Assembly: GCF_012952065.1 (NCBI RefSeq)
Contig: NZ_JABCJJ010000011.1
Location: forward strand, 50,611 to 114,610
Length of the DNA: 64,000 nucleotides
From: Cellulomonas fimi
Lineage (GTDB): Bacteria; Actinomycetota; Actinomycetes; Actinomycetales; Cellulomonadaceae
Direction of reading: 5' to 3'
Within the stretch, counting starts at the first letter, position 1. Each line of letters opens with the position of its first letter. The position numbers and the translations under genes are program-made. This document shows positions 1 to 9,034 of the stretch, in pieces. The notes under the pieces were generated by a model. That model saw only the letters and a list, made by a program, of their open reading frames with translations, was not told the DNA's origin and ran no database searches.

Positions 1-639
1 CTGGAGCCGCGAGAGCTCGATGATCTCGTGGACGAGCGCGGACAGGCGCGCGGACTCCCGCTGCATGCGACCGGCGAAGCGGCGCACCGCCTCCGGGTCG
101 TCCGCCGCCGCCTCGACGGTCTCGGCGAGCAGCGACAGCGCACCCACGGGCGTCTTGAGCTCGTGCGACACGTTGACGACGAAATCCCGCCGGATCGCCT
201 CGAGCCGCCGCGCCTCGGTCCGGTCCTCCGCGAGCACCAGCAGGCGGTGCGGTCCGACGTGCGCGATGCGCACCTGGATCAGGATCGTCGCCGCTCCCGC
301 CGGCCCGCGCGGCAGCTCGAGCTCCTCGTCACGGATCTCGCCGGTGCGGCGGACCTCGGCGATGAGGTCGCGGATGGCGGGCGGGACGATGCGCCCCTCC
401 CGCACGACGCCGAAGACGTACGCGGGCGGGCTCGCGCGCAGCACGTGGTCCTCGTCGTCGAGCACGACCGCGGCCTGCCGGAGGACGGCGAGCACGCGCA
501 CGAGCCCCTCGTCGAGCAGCGGCTCGGGCTGCGGCGGGAGGCGGTGCTGGACCCGCTCGCTGTAGCGGAAGGCGAGCCCGGCGGCGAGCCCGACGAGCAG
601 GCCGAGCAGCCCCGCGACCACGATCTCCACGCCGTTCAC
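1..639 (-). CDS. senX3: Sensor histidine kinase SenX3-like, 5' part only (3' end beyond window)
   Basis: The reading frame runs off the left edge, leaving 213 residues. It starts at GTG 639 with a hydrophobic N-terminal segment (about residues 5-24), then a PAS-like region and a canonical histidine-kinase dimerisation box NVSHELKTP with the phospho-acceptor His at about residue 159. This is the layout of SenX3/PhoR, the membrane sensor that signals phosphate limitation to RegX3/PhoP. It is divergent from phoU and separated from it by a PHO box, the usual actinobacterial arrangement. No Shine-Dalgarno is visible; a TAGTCT -10 element (646-651) lies 6 nt upstream of GTG, so a leaderless mRNA is likely. 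The catalytic ATPase domain and the response-regulator gene are outside the window. Confidence 0.93.
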   Translation of the reverse strand, partial: MNGVEIVVAGLLGLLVGLAAGLAFRYSERVQHRLPPQPEPLLDEGLVRVLAVLRQAAVVLDDEDHVLRASPPAYVFGVVREGRIVPPAIRDLIAEVRRTGEIRDEELELPRGPAGAATILIQVRIAHVGPHRLLVLAEDRTEARRLEAIRRDFVVNVSHELKTPVGALSLLAETVEAAADDPEAVRRFAGRMQRESARLSALVHEIIELSRLQ

Positions 640-645
640 CTGGCC

Positions 646-651
646 AGACTA
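646..651 (-). promoter_or_regulatory. -10 element of senX3 promoter (leaderless)
   Basis: On the minus strand the hexamer TAGTCT (TANNNT consensus) ends 6 nt before the GTG start of senX3. No Shine-Dalgarno is present, so transcription probably begins at the start codon. Confidence 0.5.
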
Positions 652-700
652 CGGTTGACCCGAGACCGCTCGACGACGAGACGGACCCGTGAGGCGGGCA

Positions 701-744
701 CGGCACCCGATGTTCACCTGCGGTCGGTCCGACGTTCATCGCCG
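701..744. promoter_or_regulatory. PHO box: 11-nt direct repeats for RegX3/PhoP
   Basis: Consecutive 11-nt units start at 712 (GTTCACCTGCG), 723 (GTCGGTCCGAC) and 734 (GTTCATCGCCG), with a weaker unit at 701. The streptomycete PhoP/mycobacterial RegX3 consensus is 11-nt direct repeats beginning GTTCACC. The site lies between divergent senX3 and phoU, upstream of both, so it probably controls both in response to phosphate. Sequence match and position are seen; binding is inferred. Confidence 0.75.
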
Positions 745-782
745 CCTGTGAGGGTGGGCCGCCACACCGGGAAGAGGGAGAC

Positions 783-1445
783 ATGCGGGAGATCTTCGAA
801 GCCGAGCTGCACCAGCTCGGCACGGACCTGACCACGATGAGCCAGCAGGTCGAGGTGGCCATCCGCGACGCCGGCAGAGCGCTGCAGACGGCCGACCTCC
901 AGCTCGCGGAGTCGGTCATCGTCGCGGACGAGGCGATCGACGCGCTCGAGCGCGAGCTCGACACGCGGTGCGTGCACCTGCTCGCGCAGCAGGCGCCGGT
1001 CGCGGGCGACCTGCGGGTCGTCGTCACGTCGCTGCGCATGAGCGCGACCCTCGAGCGGATGGGCGATCTCGCGCGACACATCGCGCAGGTGTCCCGCCGG
1101 GGCTACCCGCGCGTCGCGATCCCGCAGGCCGTCTCGGGCACCTTCGCGGAGATGAACGACGCGGCCGTGCGGGTCGCGGAGCGCACCACGCAGCTGCTCC
1201 GGACGCGCGACCTCGACCTCGCGACCAGCATCGAGCACGACGACGAGATCATCGACCGGCTCCACGAGGAGACGTTCACGGCGATCCTCGGCGGCAACTG
1301 GAACGGCACGCCGCAGGAGACCGTCGACACCACGCTGCTGAGCCGGTACTACGAGCGGTTCGGCGACCACGGCGTCTCGATCGCGCGCCGCATGGTGTTC
1401 CTGGTCACCGGCGGGCACATCGCCGGCGCCCACACCACGGCCTGA
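783..1445 (+). CDS. phoU: Phosphate signalling complex protein PhoU
   Basis: This 220-residue protein has the family's usual length and the two PhoU helical repeats, each with the acidic metal-binding pattern (for example around residues 30-50 and 130-160). PhoU links the Pst phosphate transporter to the SenX3/RegX3 two-component system and represses the regulon when phosphate is plentiful. The ATG at 783 is preceded by a good Shine-Dalgarno (AAGAGGGAG). It is divergent from senX3, with a PHO box in the 143-bp gap, so it is likely regulated by its own pathway. It converges on gpmA, with hairpins between them. Confidence 0.95.
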   Translation: MREIFEAELHQLGTDLTTMSQQVEVAIRDAGRALQTADLQLAESVIVADEAIDALERELDTRCVHLLAQQAPVAGDLRVVVTSLRMSATLERMGDLARHIAQVSRRGYPRVAIPQAVSGTFAEMNDAAVRVAERTTQLLRTRDLDLATSIEHDDEIIDRLHEETFTAILGGNWNGTPQETVDTTLLSRYYERFGDHGVSIARRMVFLVTGGHIAGAHTTA

Positions 1446-1452
1446 CCGGCGT

Positions 1453-1508
1453 CGAGTGCGACGTTCCCGCGCCCCATCGCTGCCATGACCGGGGCAACGT
1501 CGCACTCG
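1453..1508. terminator. Hairpin with 13-bp arms, GAGTGCG family, between phoU and gpmA
   Basis: Arm CGAGTGCGACGTT (1453-1465) is exactly complementary to 1496-1508, with a 30-nt loop. It lies 8 nt after the phoU stop. No T-run follows, as is common for high-GC terminators. The arm sequence recurs in hairpins at 54833, 28125 and 29289. Confidence 0.55.
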
Positions 1509-1543
1509 GGGTCCGGTGGGTGTCGCCGCCGAGAGGGCACCGG

Positions 1544-1584
1544 CGACGACGGCGCGCCCCCGGTGAGGAGGCGCGCCGTCGTCG
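1544..1584. terminator. Strong bidirectional terminator between phoU and gpmA
   Basis: Arms CGACGACGGCGCGCC (1544-1558) and 1570-1584 form a perfect 15-bp stem with an 11-nt loop. It lies 20 nt beyond the gpmA stop on the minus strand and serves the convergent pair phoU/gpmA. Confidence 0.7.
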
Positions 1585-1603
1585 GTGGTGCGGTTCGTCC
1601 GCG

Positions 1604-2341
1604 TCAGCGGCCCTGGTTGGCGACGGCCGCGATCGCGGCGGCCGCGGCGTCGGCGTCGAGGTACTTCCCCCCGGGGACGGTCGGCCTCAGGTCCTCGCCG
1701 AGCTCGTAGACGAGCGGGATGCCGGTCGGCACGTTGAGGCCCGCGATCGTGTCGTCGTCGATCCCGTCGAGGTGCTTGATGATCGCGCGCAGGGAGTTCC
1801 CGTGCGCGGCGACCAGGACCGTCTTGCCGGCCCGCAGGTCCGGGACCACCTCGGCGTCCCAGTACGGCAGCGCGCGCTCGAGGACGTCCTTGAGGCACTC
1901 GGTGCGGGGGATCGGCTCGCCGGTGTAGCGCGGGTCGGCGTCCTGCGAGAACTCCGAGCCGAGCTCGATCTCGGGCGGCGGCGTGTCGTACGAGCGGCGC
2001 CAGAGCATGAACTGCTCCTCGCCGAACTCGTCGCGGATCTGCTTCTTGTCCTTGCCCTGGAGCGCGCCGTAGTGCCGCTCGTTGAGCCGCCAGTGCCGCT
2101 TGACGGGGATCCAGTGCCGGTCGGCCGCGTCGAGCGCGAGGTTCGCCGTCGTGATGGCGCGGCGCAGGAGCGAGGTGTGCACGACGTCGGGCAGGAGCCC
2201 CGCGTCGGTCAGCAGCGTGCCGCCGCGGACGGCCTCCGCGGTGCCCTTCTCGGACAGCGGGACGTCGACCCAGCCGGTGAACAGGTTCTTGGCGTTCCAC
2301 GTGCTCTCGCCGTGGCGGAGCAGGATCAGGGTGTAGGTCAT
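1604..2341 (-). CDS. gpmA: 2,3-bisphosphoglycerate-dependent phosphoglycerate mutase
   Basis: It interconverts 3- and 2-phosphoglycerate in glycolysis. The catalytic histidine motif [10 protein letters not shown] is at the N terminus, followed by the family signature [15 protein letters not shown]; the second His is in AAHGNSLR. Length is 245 residues from ATG 2341, standard for the family. An alternative ATG at 2350 adds three residues (MNA); I prefer 2341 because CAGGA is spaced 8 nt before it. In mycobacteria gpm sits beside senX3-regX3, and here it also adjoins the phoU/senX3 pair. It ends at a strong hairpin shared with phoU. Confidence 0.95.
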   Translation of the reverse strand: MTYTLILLRHGESTWNAKNLFTGWVDVPLSEKGTAEAVRGGTLLTDAGLLPDVVHTSLLRRAITTANLALDAADRHWIPVKRHWRLNERHYGALQGKDKKQIRDEFGEEQFMLWRRSYDTPPPEIELGSEFSQDADPRYTGEPIPRTECLKDVLERALPYWDAEVVPDLRAGKTVLVAAHGNSLRAIIKHLDGIDDDTIAGLNVPTGIPLVYELGEDLRPTVPGGKYLDADAAAAAIAAVANQGR

Positions 2342-2380
2342 GGCGTTCATCCTGCCGCACGACGCCCGGTACGGTGCGGT

Positions 2381-3646
2381 TCAGCCGTGGCGGCGCTGAC
2401 CCGCGAGCGCGTAGGCCTTGAGCACCTGCTCGGCGGCCGGGCCCCATCCGAGCCGCGTCCCCGCGCGCCGGGCGCCGCCAGCCAGACCCGCGCGCGCGAC
2501 GTCGTCCCCGAGGAGGTCCGCGAGCGCGTCCGCCCAGTGCGCCGGGTCGTGCGACGGGACGAGGCGGCCGGTCACGCCGTCCTGCACGACCGTGCGCAGG
2601 CCGCCGACGGCGGCTGCCAGGACGGGCGTCCCGCTCGCCTGCGCCTCGGCCGCAACGAGCCCGAACGACTCGGTGCGCGACGGCATCGCGACGACGTCGA
2701 CCGCGCGGTACCAGTCCGCGAGCTCGCTGCGCGGCAGGGGCGGTCGAAGCACCACGTGCTCCCCCACGCCGCTCGAGGCGGCGAGCGCCTCGAGCTCGCG
2801 CACCGCGGTCGGGCGCCCGCTCGGCCCGCCGAGGACGACGAGCAGCGGTACCGGGCGGCCGGTGGCCGCGAGGACCCCGAGCGCCCGCACGAGGACGTCG
2901 GGCGCCTTGAGCGCCTGCACGCGGCCGGCGAACAGCACGACGGGGCGGTCCGCGGGGAGGCCGAGCCGGGACCGCACCACGGCGCGCGCCCCCGGAACGG
3001 CCGGCAACGGGCGGAAGAGGTCGAGGTCCACCCCCGGCGCGACGACGTGCACGGCCGCCGGATCGGCGTCGTACAGGCCGACCAGGTCCGCCGCCTCCTG
3101 CGCGGTGCTCGCGACGAGGGCGTCCGCGGCCGCCACGACCTGCTCCTCGCCGATGACGCGCCCGAACGGCTCGGGGGTGTCACCCGGCGCGAGCGAGGCG
3201 TTCTTGACCTTGGCGAGCGTGTGCATGGTGTGGACGAGCGGGACGTCCCAGCGGTCGGCCGCGAGCCACCCGACCTGGCCGGAGAGCCAGTAGTGCGAGT
3301 GCACGACGTCGTACCAGCCCTCCGAGCGGCCGGCCTCGGTGCGCAGCACACCCGCAGCGAACGCACAGAGCTGGCCGGGCAGGTCGTTCTTGTCGAGGCC
3401 CTCGAACGGCCCCGCCGGGACGTGCCGCACGAGCACGCGCGGGTCGCCCTCGTCGAGCTCGACGACGTCGGCCTGGCGCGACGACGTGGCTCGCGTGAAG
3501 ATCTCGACGCGCGCCCCGCGGCGGGCGAGCGCGCGCGAGAGGTCGGTGACGTACACGTTCATGCCGCCCGCGTCACCGACGCCCGGCTGGTCGAGGGGCG
3601 ACGTGTGCACGGAGAGCATGGCCACGCGGGGCTGCTCGATGCTCAC
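2381..3646 (-). CDS. mshA: D-inositol-3-phosphate glycosyltransferase, mycothiol synthesis step 1
   Basis: This 421-residue GT-B fold, GT4-family enzyme transfers GlcNAc from UDP-GlcNAc to inositol 3-phosphate, the first step to mycothiol. Seen: the N-terminal nucleotide-sugar/acceptor loop [10 protein letters not shown] at about residues 26-35 and the C-terminal EX7E-type motif in [17 protein letters not shown]. The GTG start at 3646 has GGAG 4 nt upstream. It is 40 nt upstream of gpmA on the same strand, so the two may share a transcript. Family members resemble sucrose-phosphate synthases, but the MshA-specific N terminus and the actinobacterial context make mshA the best call. Confidence 0.92.
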   Translation of the reverse strand: MSIEQPRVAMLSVHTSPLDQPGVGDAGGMNVYVTDLSRALARRGARVEIFTRATSSRQADVVELDEGDPRVLVRHVPAGPFEGLDKNDLPGQLCAFAAGVLRTEAGRSEGWYDVVHSHYWLSGQVGWLAADRWDVPLVHTMHTLAKVKNASLAPGDTPEPFGRVIGEEQVVAAADALVASTAQEAADLVGLYDADPAAVHVVAPGVDLDLFRPLPAVPGARAVVRSRLGLPADRPVVLFAGRVQALKAPDVLVRALGVLAATGRPVPLLVVLGGPSGRPTAVRELEALAASSGVGEHVVLRPPLPRSELADWYRAVDVVAMPSRTESFGLVAAEAQASGTPVLAAAVGGLRTVVQDGVTGRLVPSHDPAHWADALADLLGDDVARAGLAGGARRAGTRLGWGPAAEQVLKAYALAGQRRHG

Positions 3647-3744
3647 GGTGCTCCAGGCGAGGACGGGCGCTCGCGGCTGCGGCGCGGGAGGACGGGTCTG
3701 GTCCTAGTGTCGGTCACCGGCCGGGCGGGTCGCACATCGAGGCG

Positions 3745-3780
3745 CGACGTCGGAACGATCCACGACGTCGGAACGATCCA
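3745..3780. repeat. Perfect 18-bp tandem duplication
   Basis: CGACGTCGGAACGATCCA occurs twice head to tail (3745-3762 and 3763-3780). It lies in the 345-bp intergenic stretch 3647-3991 between mshA and lsr2, which holds no convincing gene. The GACGTC core of each unit is palindromic, so the pair could be a double operator upstream of mshA. Confidence 0.75.
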
Positions 3781-3896
3781 CCAGGCGCGTCGCACGCTCG
3801 CGCCTCGTGCGCATGCATTGACGCCCTCGTTCACCTGCGGGGCGTGTCCGTGAACCCGTCGTCCGTGGGGACGAGAGGACACCCCCTCGACGGCGG

Positions 3897-3934
3897 AGCG
3901 CCCGCATTCCGAGTTCCCCCGGAATGCGGGCGCT
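3897..3934. terminator. Perfect 14-bp hairpin downstream of lsr2
   Basis: AGCGCCCGCATTCC (3897-3910) pairs exactly with 3921-3934 across a 10-nt loop. It lies 57 nt beyond the lsr2 stop on the minus strand and fits a factor-independent terminator lacking a U-tract. Confidence 0.65.
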
Positions 3935-3991
3935 TCGTGAGCGGGCGCCGCGAGCCTCGCACGGGCTGCGCCGCCCGGCGCTCGCCGAATC

Positions 3992-4336
3992 TCAGTGCGC
4001 GGCCTCGTAGGCGGCCTTGACGTCGGCCGAGATGCGACCCCGCTCGGAGACATTGTGGCCGTTCGCGCGGGCCCACTCACGGATCGCCGTCGCATCGCTC
4101 GAGCCGCTCGACCGGCGCGCGCTGCCACCGGAGCCGCGTGCCTGCCGCGCACCGGAACGGCCGCTCACCTTGCGGGCGTGGCCGACCCACCTGCCGAACG
4201 AGTCGCGAAGCTCCGAGGCGTGCGCCGCGGTGAGGTCGATCTCGTAGGAGACGCCGTCGAGAGAAAAGGTGACGGTCTCGTCGGCTGCGACGCCATCGAT
4301 ATCGTCGACCAGAAGAACCTGGACCTTCTGAGCCAT
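3992..4336 (-). CDS. lsr2: Lsr2 nucleoid-associated xenogeneic silencer
   Basis: Lsr2 is the actinobacterial H-NS analogue that bridges AT-rich DNA and silences acquired genes. The 114-residue protein has the N-terminal oligomerisation domain (MAQKVQVLLVDDIDG, then YEIDLTAAHASEL), a basic linker (about residues 55-80), and the C-terminal DNA-binding helices AIREWARANGHNVSERGRI, which carry the RGR AT-hook-like minor-groove motif. Length matches the family (about 110-115). It lies close to lysS, as in mycobacteria, but clpC is absent and mshA follows instead. A plausible promoter lies at 4380-4408. Confidence 0.96.
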   Translation of the reverse strand: MAQKVQVLLVDDIDGVAADETVTFSLDGVSYEIDLTAAHASELRDSFGRWVGHARKVSGRSGARQARGSGGSARRSSGSSDATAIREWARANGHNVSERGRISADVKAAYEAAH

Positions 4337-4379
4337 GGGATTGCCTCGGATTCAGCGTGGGAGGAGATCGGGTGCTGAA

Positions 4380-4408
4380 ATCATGGCACCAGATGAATCA
4401 TGCGTCAA
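4380..4408 (-). promoter_or_regulatory. lsr2: Candidate promoter of lsr2
   Basis: On the minus strand TTGACG (plus 4403-4408) is followed after exactly 17 nt by CATGAT (plus 4380-4385), about 44 nt before the lsr2 start. The surrounding 4337-4460 segment is visibly richer in A+T than its neighbours, so lsr2 autoregulation here is plausible but unproven. Confidence 0.5.
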
Positions 4409-4515
4409 AGGCTGGCCCGCCACCGCTGCGAGTCGCGCGAAGATATGACTCGACGGGTGACGGGTGTTACTGGCTCGGCATTCCGCGCACACCACCCAGC
4501 GGTTGCCGGACGGCT

Positions 4516-4683
4516 TTACTGGTGCGACGATTCCGCCGCGTCGCGCTCCTGGGCGTCGAGACGCGCGAGGGCCGCCCGCTCGTTGCGGTCGGCATTCACG
4601 ACCGCGCGCATCGCGAGATAGAAGAGGAACCCGACCCCGGCCGAGGGGACCAGGGCGGCGATGCCGGCGAGCACGGGATTCAC
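4516..4683 (-). CDS. Small single-pass membrane protein (55 aa)
   Basis: The GTG start at 4683 gives 55 residues: a short N terminus, one hydrophobic helix (about residues 5-26, LAGIAALVPSAGVGFLFYLA), then a charged tail NADRNERAALARLDAQERD that could form an amphipathic coil. An AGTAGG element precedes the start. It sits between lysS and lsr2 on the same strand, a position where small conserved membrane proteins are known in Actinobacteria. The function is unknown. Coding is supported by charge organisation and context rather than by a named domain. Confidence 0.6.
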   Translation of the reverse strand: MNPVLAGIAALVPSAGVGFLFYLAMRAVVNADRNERAALARLDAQERDAAESSHQ

Positions 4684-4724
4684 ACGCCTACTGTACGTCG
4701 GCGCTCGGGCCGGTGGCGGCCGAA

Positions 4725-6329
4725 TCAGGCGAGGGGCTTGACCAGGGGAAAGAGGATCGTCTCGCGCACGCCGAGCCCGGTGAGGGCCATGAGCAGGCGG
4801 TCGATGCCCATCCCCATGCCACCTGCGGGCGGCATGGCGTACTCCATCGCGGTGAGGAAGTCCTCGTCCAGGGCCATGGCCTCGTCGTCCCCGGCCGCGG
4901 CGAGCAGGGCCTGCGCCTCGAACCGCTGCCGCTGGATCACGGGGTCGACGAGCTCGGAGTACGCCGTCGCGAGCTCGAACCCGCGCACGTACAGGTCCCA
5001 CTTCTCGACCTGACCGGGCTCGGTGCGGTGGTCCCGCGTGAGGGGCGACGTCTCGACCGGGTAGTTGCGCACGAACGTCGGCGCGTACAGGTGGTCACCG
5101 ACGAGGTGCTCCCAGACCTCCTCGACCAGCTTGCCGTGGTTGACCTTCGCGGGGTCGACGGCGATGCCGAGCCGGTCGGCGTGCGCGCTGAGCTCCGCCA
5201 CCGACGTCGAGGCGGTGATCTCCTCGCCGAGCGCGTCCGAGAGGGAGTCGTACAGGCGCAGGGTCGTCCACTCGCCGCCCAGCTCGTACGGCTCACCGTT
5301 CGGGAGGGTCACGCTCGTCGTGCCCAGCACGTCGAGCGCCGCGCGCTGCACCAGGTCCTGGGTGAGGGTCGCCATCGTGTCGTAGTCGCCGTACGCCTCG
5401 TACGCCTCGAGCGAGGCGAACTCGGGCGAGTGCGTCGAGTCGACGCCCTCGTTCCGGAAGTTGCGGTTGATCTCGTAGACCCGCTCGACCCCGCCGACCA
5501 CCGCGCGCTTGAGGAACAGCTCGGGCGCGATGCGCAGGTAGAGCTCGAGGTCGAACGCGTTCATGTGGGTCGTGAACGGGCGGGCCGACGCCCCGCCGTG
5601 GATCGTCTGGAGCATCGGCGTCTCGACCTCGAGGTAGTCGCGTCGGTGCAGGTTCTCGCGGATCGAGCGCACGACGCCGGCCCGCAGCCGGACCATGTCG
5701 CGGGCCGCCGGGCGGGCGATGAGGTCGACGTACCGCTGCCGGACGCGCGCCTCCTCCGACAGGTCCTTGTGCAGCACCGGCAGGGGGCGCAGGGCCTTCG
5801 CCGCGAGCTGCCAGTCGTCGGCCATCACGGAGAGCTCACCGCGCCGCGAGCTGATGACGCGGCCGTGCGCGTAGAGGTGGTCGCCGAGGTCGACGTCGGC
5901 CTTGAACCGTGCGAGCGACTCCTCGCCCACCGCCGCCTGGCTCAGCATGACCTGGAGCCGGGACCCCTCGCCCTCCTGCAGGGTGACGAAGCAGAGCTTG
6001 CCGGTGTTGCGCAGGAACACGACGCGGCCGGCGACGCCGACGACGTCGTCGGTCTCCTGACCCGCCTCGAGCTCGGGGTGCGCCGCGCGGACCTCGGCGA
6101 TGCCGTGCGTGCGCGGGACCGAGACGGGGTACGCCTCGCCGCCCGCGGCCAGGATCCGCTCGCGCTTCTCCCGGCGGACCCGCATCTGCTCGGGCAGGTC
6201 GTCGGCGGCCGGGGCCGCCCCGGCCGGCCCCGTGGGAGCGGCGACGGCCGACCGGTCACCGCCCGAGGCAGCGGTGGTTGCGGCGTCGGCGGTGGGGACG
6301 GTGGGGACGGTGGGGTCGGACGAGGTCAC
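4725..6329 (-). CDS. lysS: Lysyl-tRNA synthetase, class II
   Basis: It charges tRNA-Lys. The 534-residue protein has an N-terminal Ala/Thr/Pro-rich extension (about 40 residues), the OB-fold anticodon-binding domain (with the segment [18 protein letters not shown]), motif 2 [14 protein letters not shown] and motif 3 [13 protein letters not shown] near the C terminus. The start is GTG 6329. No Shine-Dalgarno is present; a TAGGAT -10 element (plus 6336-6341) lies 6 nt upstream, so the mRNA is probably leaderless. It is adjacent to nadC upstream and the small membrane protein/lsr2 downstream. Confidence 0.96.
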   Translation of the reverse strand: MTSSDPTVPTVPTADAATTAASGGDRSAVAAPTGPAGAAPAADDLPEQMRVRREKRERILAAGGEAYPVSVPRTHGIAEVRAAHPELEAGQETDDVVGVAGRVVFLRNTGKLCFVTLQEGEGSRLQVMLSQAAVGEESLARFKADVDLGDHLYAHGRVISSRRGELSVMADDWQLAAKALRPLPVLHKDLSEEARVRQRYVDLIARPAARDMVRLRAGVVRSIRENLHRRDYLEVETPMLQTIHGGASARPFTTHMNAFDLELYLRIAPELFLKRAVVGGVERVYEINRNFRNEGVDSTHSPEFASLEAYEAYGDYDTMATLTQDLVQRAALDVLGTTSVTLPNGEPYELGGEWTTLRLYDSLSDALGEEITASTSVAELSAHADRLGIAVDPAKVNHGKLVEEVWEHLVGDHLYAPTFVRNYPVETSPLTRDHRTEPGQVEKWDLYVRGFELATAYSELVDPVIQRQRFEAQALLAAAGDDEAMALDEDFLTAMEYAMPPAGGMGMGIDRLLMALTGLGVRETILFPLVKPLA

Positions 6330-6335
6330 CGCGTG

Positions 6336-6341
6336 ATCCTA
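6336..6341 (-). promoter_or_regulatory. lysS: -10 element of lysS promoter (leaderless)
   Basis: The minus-strand hexamer TAGGAT ends 6 nt upstream of the GTG start of lysS, and no ribosome binding site is present between them. Confidence 0.5.
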
Positions 6342-6377
6342 CCGACCGGCTCGCGCCCGTCCCTGGCGCCGCCGACG

Positions 6378-7301
6378 TCACGACCGCGCGACGAGGTCCA
6401 GCGCGAGGTCGAGGATCGGCGAGGAGTGCGTGAGCCCGCCGACCGACAGGTAGTCCACCCCCGTGGCCGCGACCTGCGCGGCGCGGTCGAGCGTGAGGTT
6501 GCCGGTCGCCTCGAGCTCGACCGGGCCGGTCTCGGCCTCCCGCGCCCGCACCGCCGCGACCACCTCGCGCAGCACGGGCACGGGCATGTTGTCGAGCAGC
6601 AGGAACCGCGCCCCGGCGTCGAGCGCCTCGAGCGCCTGCTCGCGGGTGTCGGCCTCGACCTGCACGACGACGTCCGGGAAGCGGGTGCGCACCGCCGTCA
6701 CCGCGGCGCTCACCGAGCCGGCGGCGACGACGTGGTTGTCCTTGACCATCGCGACGTCGTAGAGCCCCATGCGCTTGTTGGTGCCGCCGCCGCAGCGCAC
6801 GGCGTACTTCTCGAGCGCGCGCAGGCCCGGGGTCGTCTTGCGCGTGTCGAGCACCTTCGCGCCGGAGCCGGCGAGCGCCTCGGCCCAGCGGCGCGTGTGC
6901 GTCGCGACCCCGGACGCCCGGCTCGCGAGGTTGAGGACCGTGCGCTCGGCCACGAGCAGCACCTGGACCCGGCCACGGACGACGGCGAGGACGTCGCCGC
7001 GAGCCACGGCTGCGCCGTCGGGCACGTGGAGGTCGACCTCCGCCCGGGGCAGGCCGAGCCGGTCCGCGACCTGGTCGAGCACCTCGGCGACCGCGACGAG
7101 GCCCGCGACCACGCCCGCCTGCCGCGCGACGAGGTGCGCCGCGCCGGTCTCGTCGGGCGAGACCGTGGCCTGCGTCGTGACGTCGCGCCCGGGCGCCGGC
7201 CCGAGGTCCTCGTCGAGGGCGCGGGCCACGACACCGGCGAGCCAGCCGTGGTCGAGCGGCTCGAGGGCGGGCGCGGGACGGGCGGCGGGGCGGACTGTCA
7301 C
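6378..7301 (-). CDS. nadC: Nicotinate-nucleotide pyrophosphorylase (quinolinate phosphoribosyltransferase)
   Basis: It converts quinolinate and PRPP to nicotinate mononucleotide in de novo NAD synthesis. The GTG start at 7301 gives 307 residues. The signature RKTTPGLRALEKYAV is followed by CGGGTNKRMGLYDVAMVKDN, the PRPP/quinolinate site, and the barrel ends with LEATGNLTLD and DYLSVGGLTHS. nadB lies 3.9 kb upstream on the same strand, but three plus-strand genes separate them; no nadA is in the window. It is divergent from the PLP decarboxylase gene and lies 48 nt upstream of lysS. Confidence 0.95.
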   Translation of the reverse strand: MTVRPAARPAPALEPLDHGWLAGVVARALDEDLGPAPGRDVTTQATVSPDETGAAHLVARQAGVVAGLVAVAEVLDQVADRLGLPRAEVDLHVPDGAAVARGDVLAVVRGRVQVLLVAERTVLNLASRASGVATHTRRWAEALAGSGAKVLDTRKTTPGLRALEKYAVRCGGGTNKRMGLYDVAMVKDNHVVAAGSVSAAVTAVRTRFPDVVVQVEADTREQALEALDAGARFLLLDNMPVPVLREVVAAVRAREAETGPVELEATGNLTLDRAAQVAATGVDYLSVGGLTHSSPILDLALDLVARS

Positions 7302-7410
7302 GCGGTCACGGTAGCGGCGGGCAGGAGCACGCCTGACCTGCCGATGTCGAGCGCGTTGGTCACGAGCACCTCCCCTTCCCGCGCGCCTGCTCCGGCTGCC
7401 ACCCTCGAGC

Positions 7411-8850
<1,440 letters not shown>

Positions 8851-8870
8851 ACCCTGCGACACACTGGCCG

Positions 8871-8921
8871 CAGTGACGGACCGGCCGCAGTGACGGACCG
8901 GCCGCGGTGACGGACCGGCGG
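8871..8921. repeat. 17-bp tandem repeat, three units, upstream of the MFS gene
   Basis: Units CAGTGACGGACCGGCCG (8871-8887), an exact copy (8888-8904) and a diverged copy with two changes (8905-8921) stand head to tail. They occupy the 184-bp gap between the decarboxylase stop and the MFS start, so they could serve as repeated operator sites or simply be a minisatellite. Confidence 0.75.
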
Positions 8922-9034
8922 CGAAGGCGAGACCGGTGTCCCGCAGCCTGGGTCGCCGCCGTCGTGCTCCGATGCCACAGTGGTCGGGAAGCTCTGCCGA
9001 TGATCGCGGACGGTGGGTACCGGAGGGCAGCATC

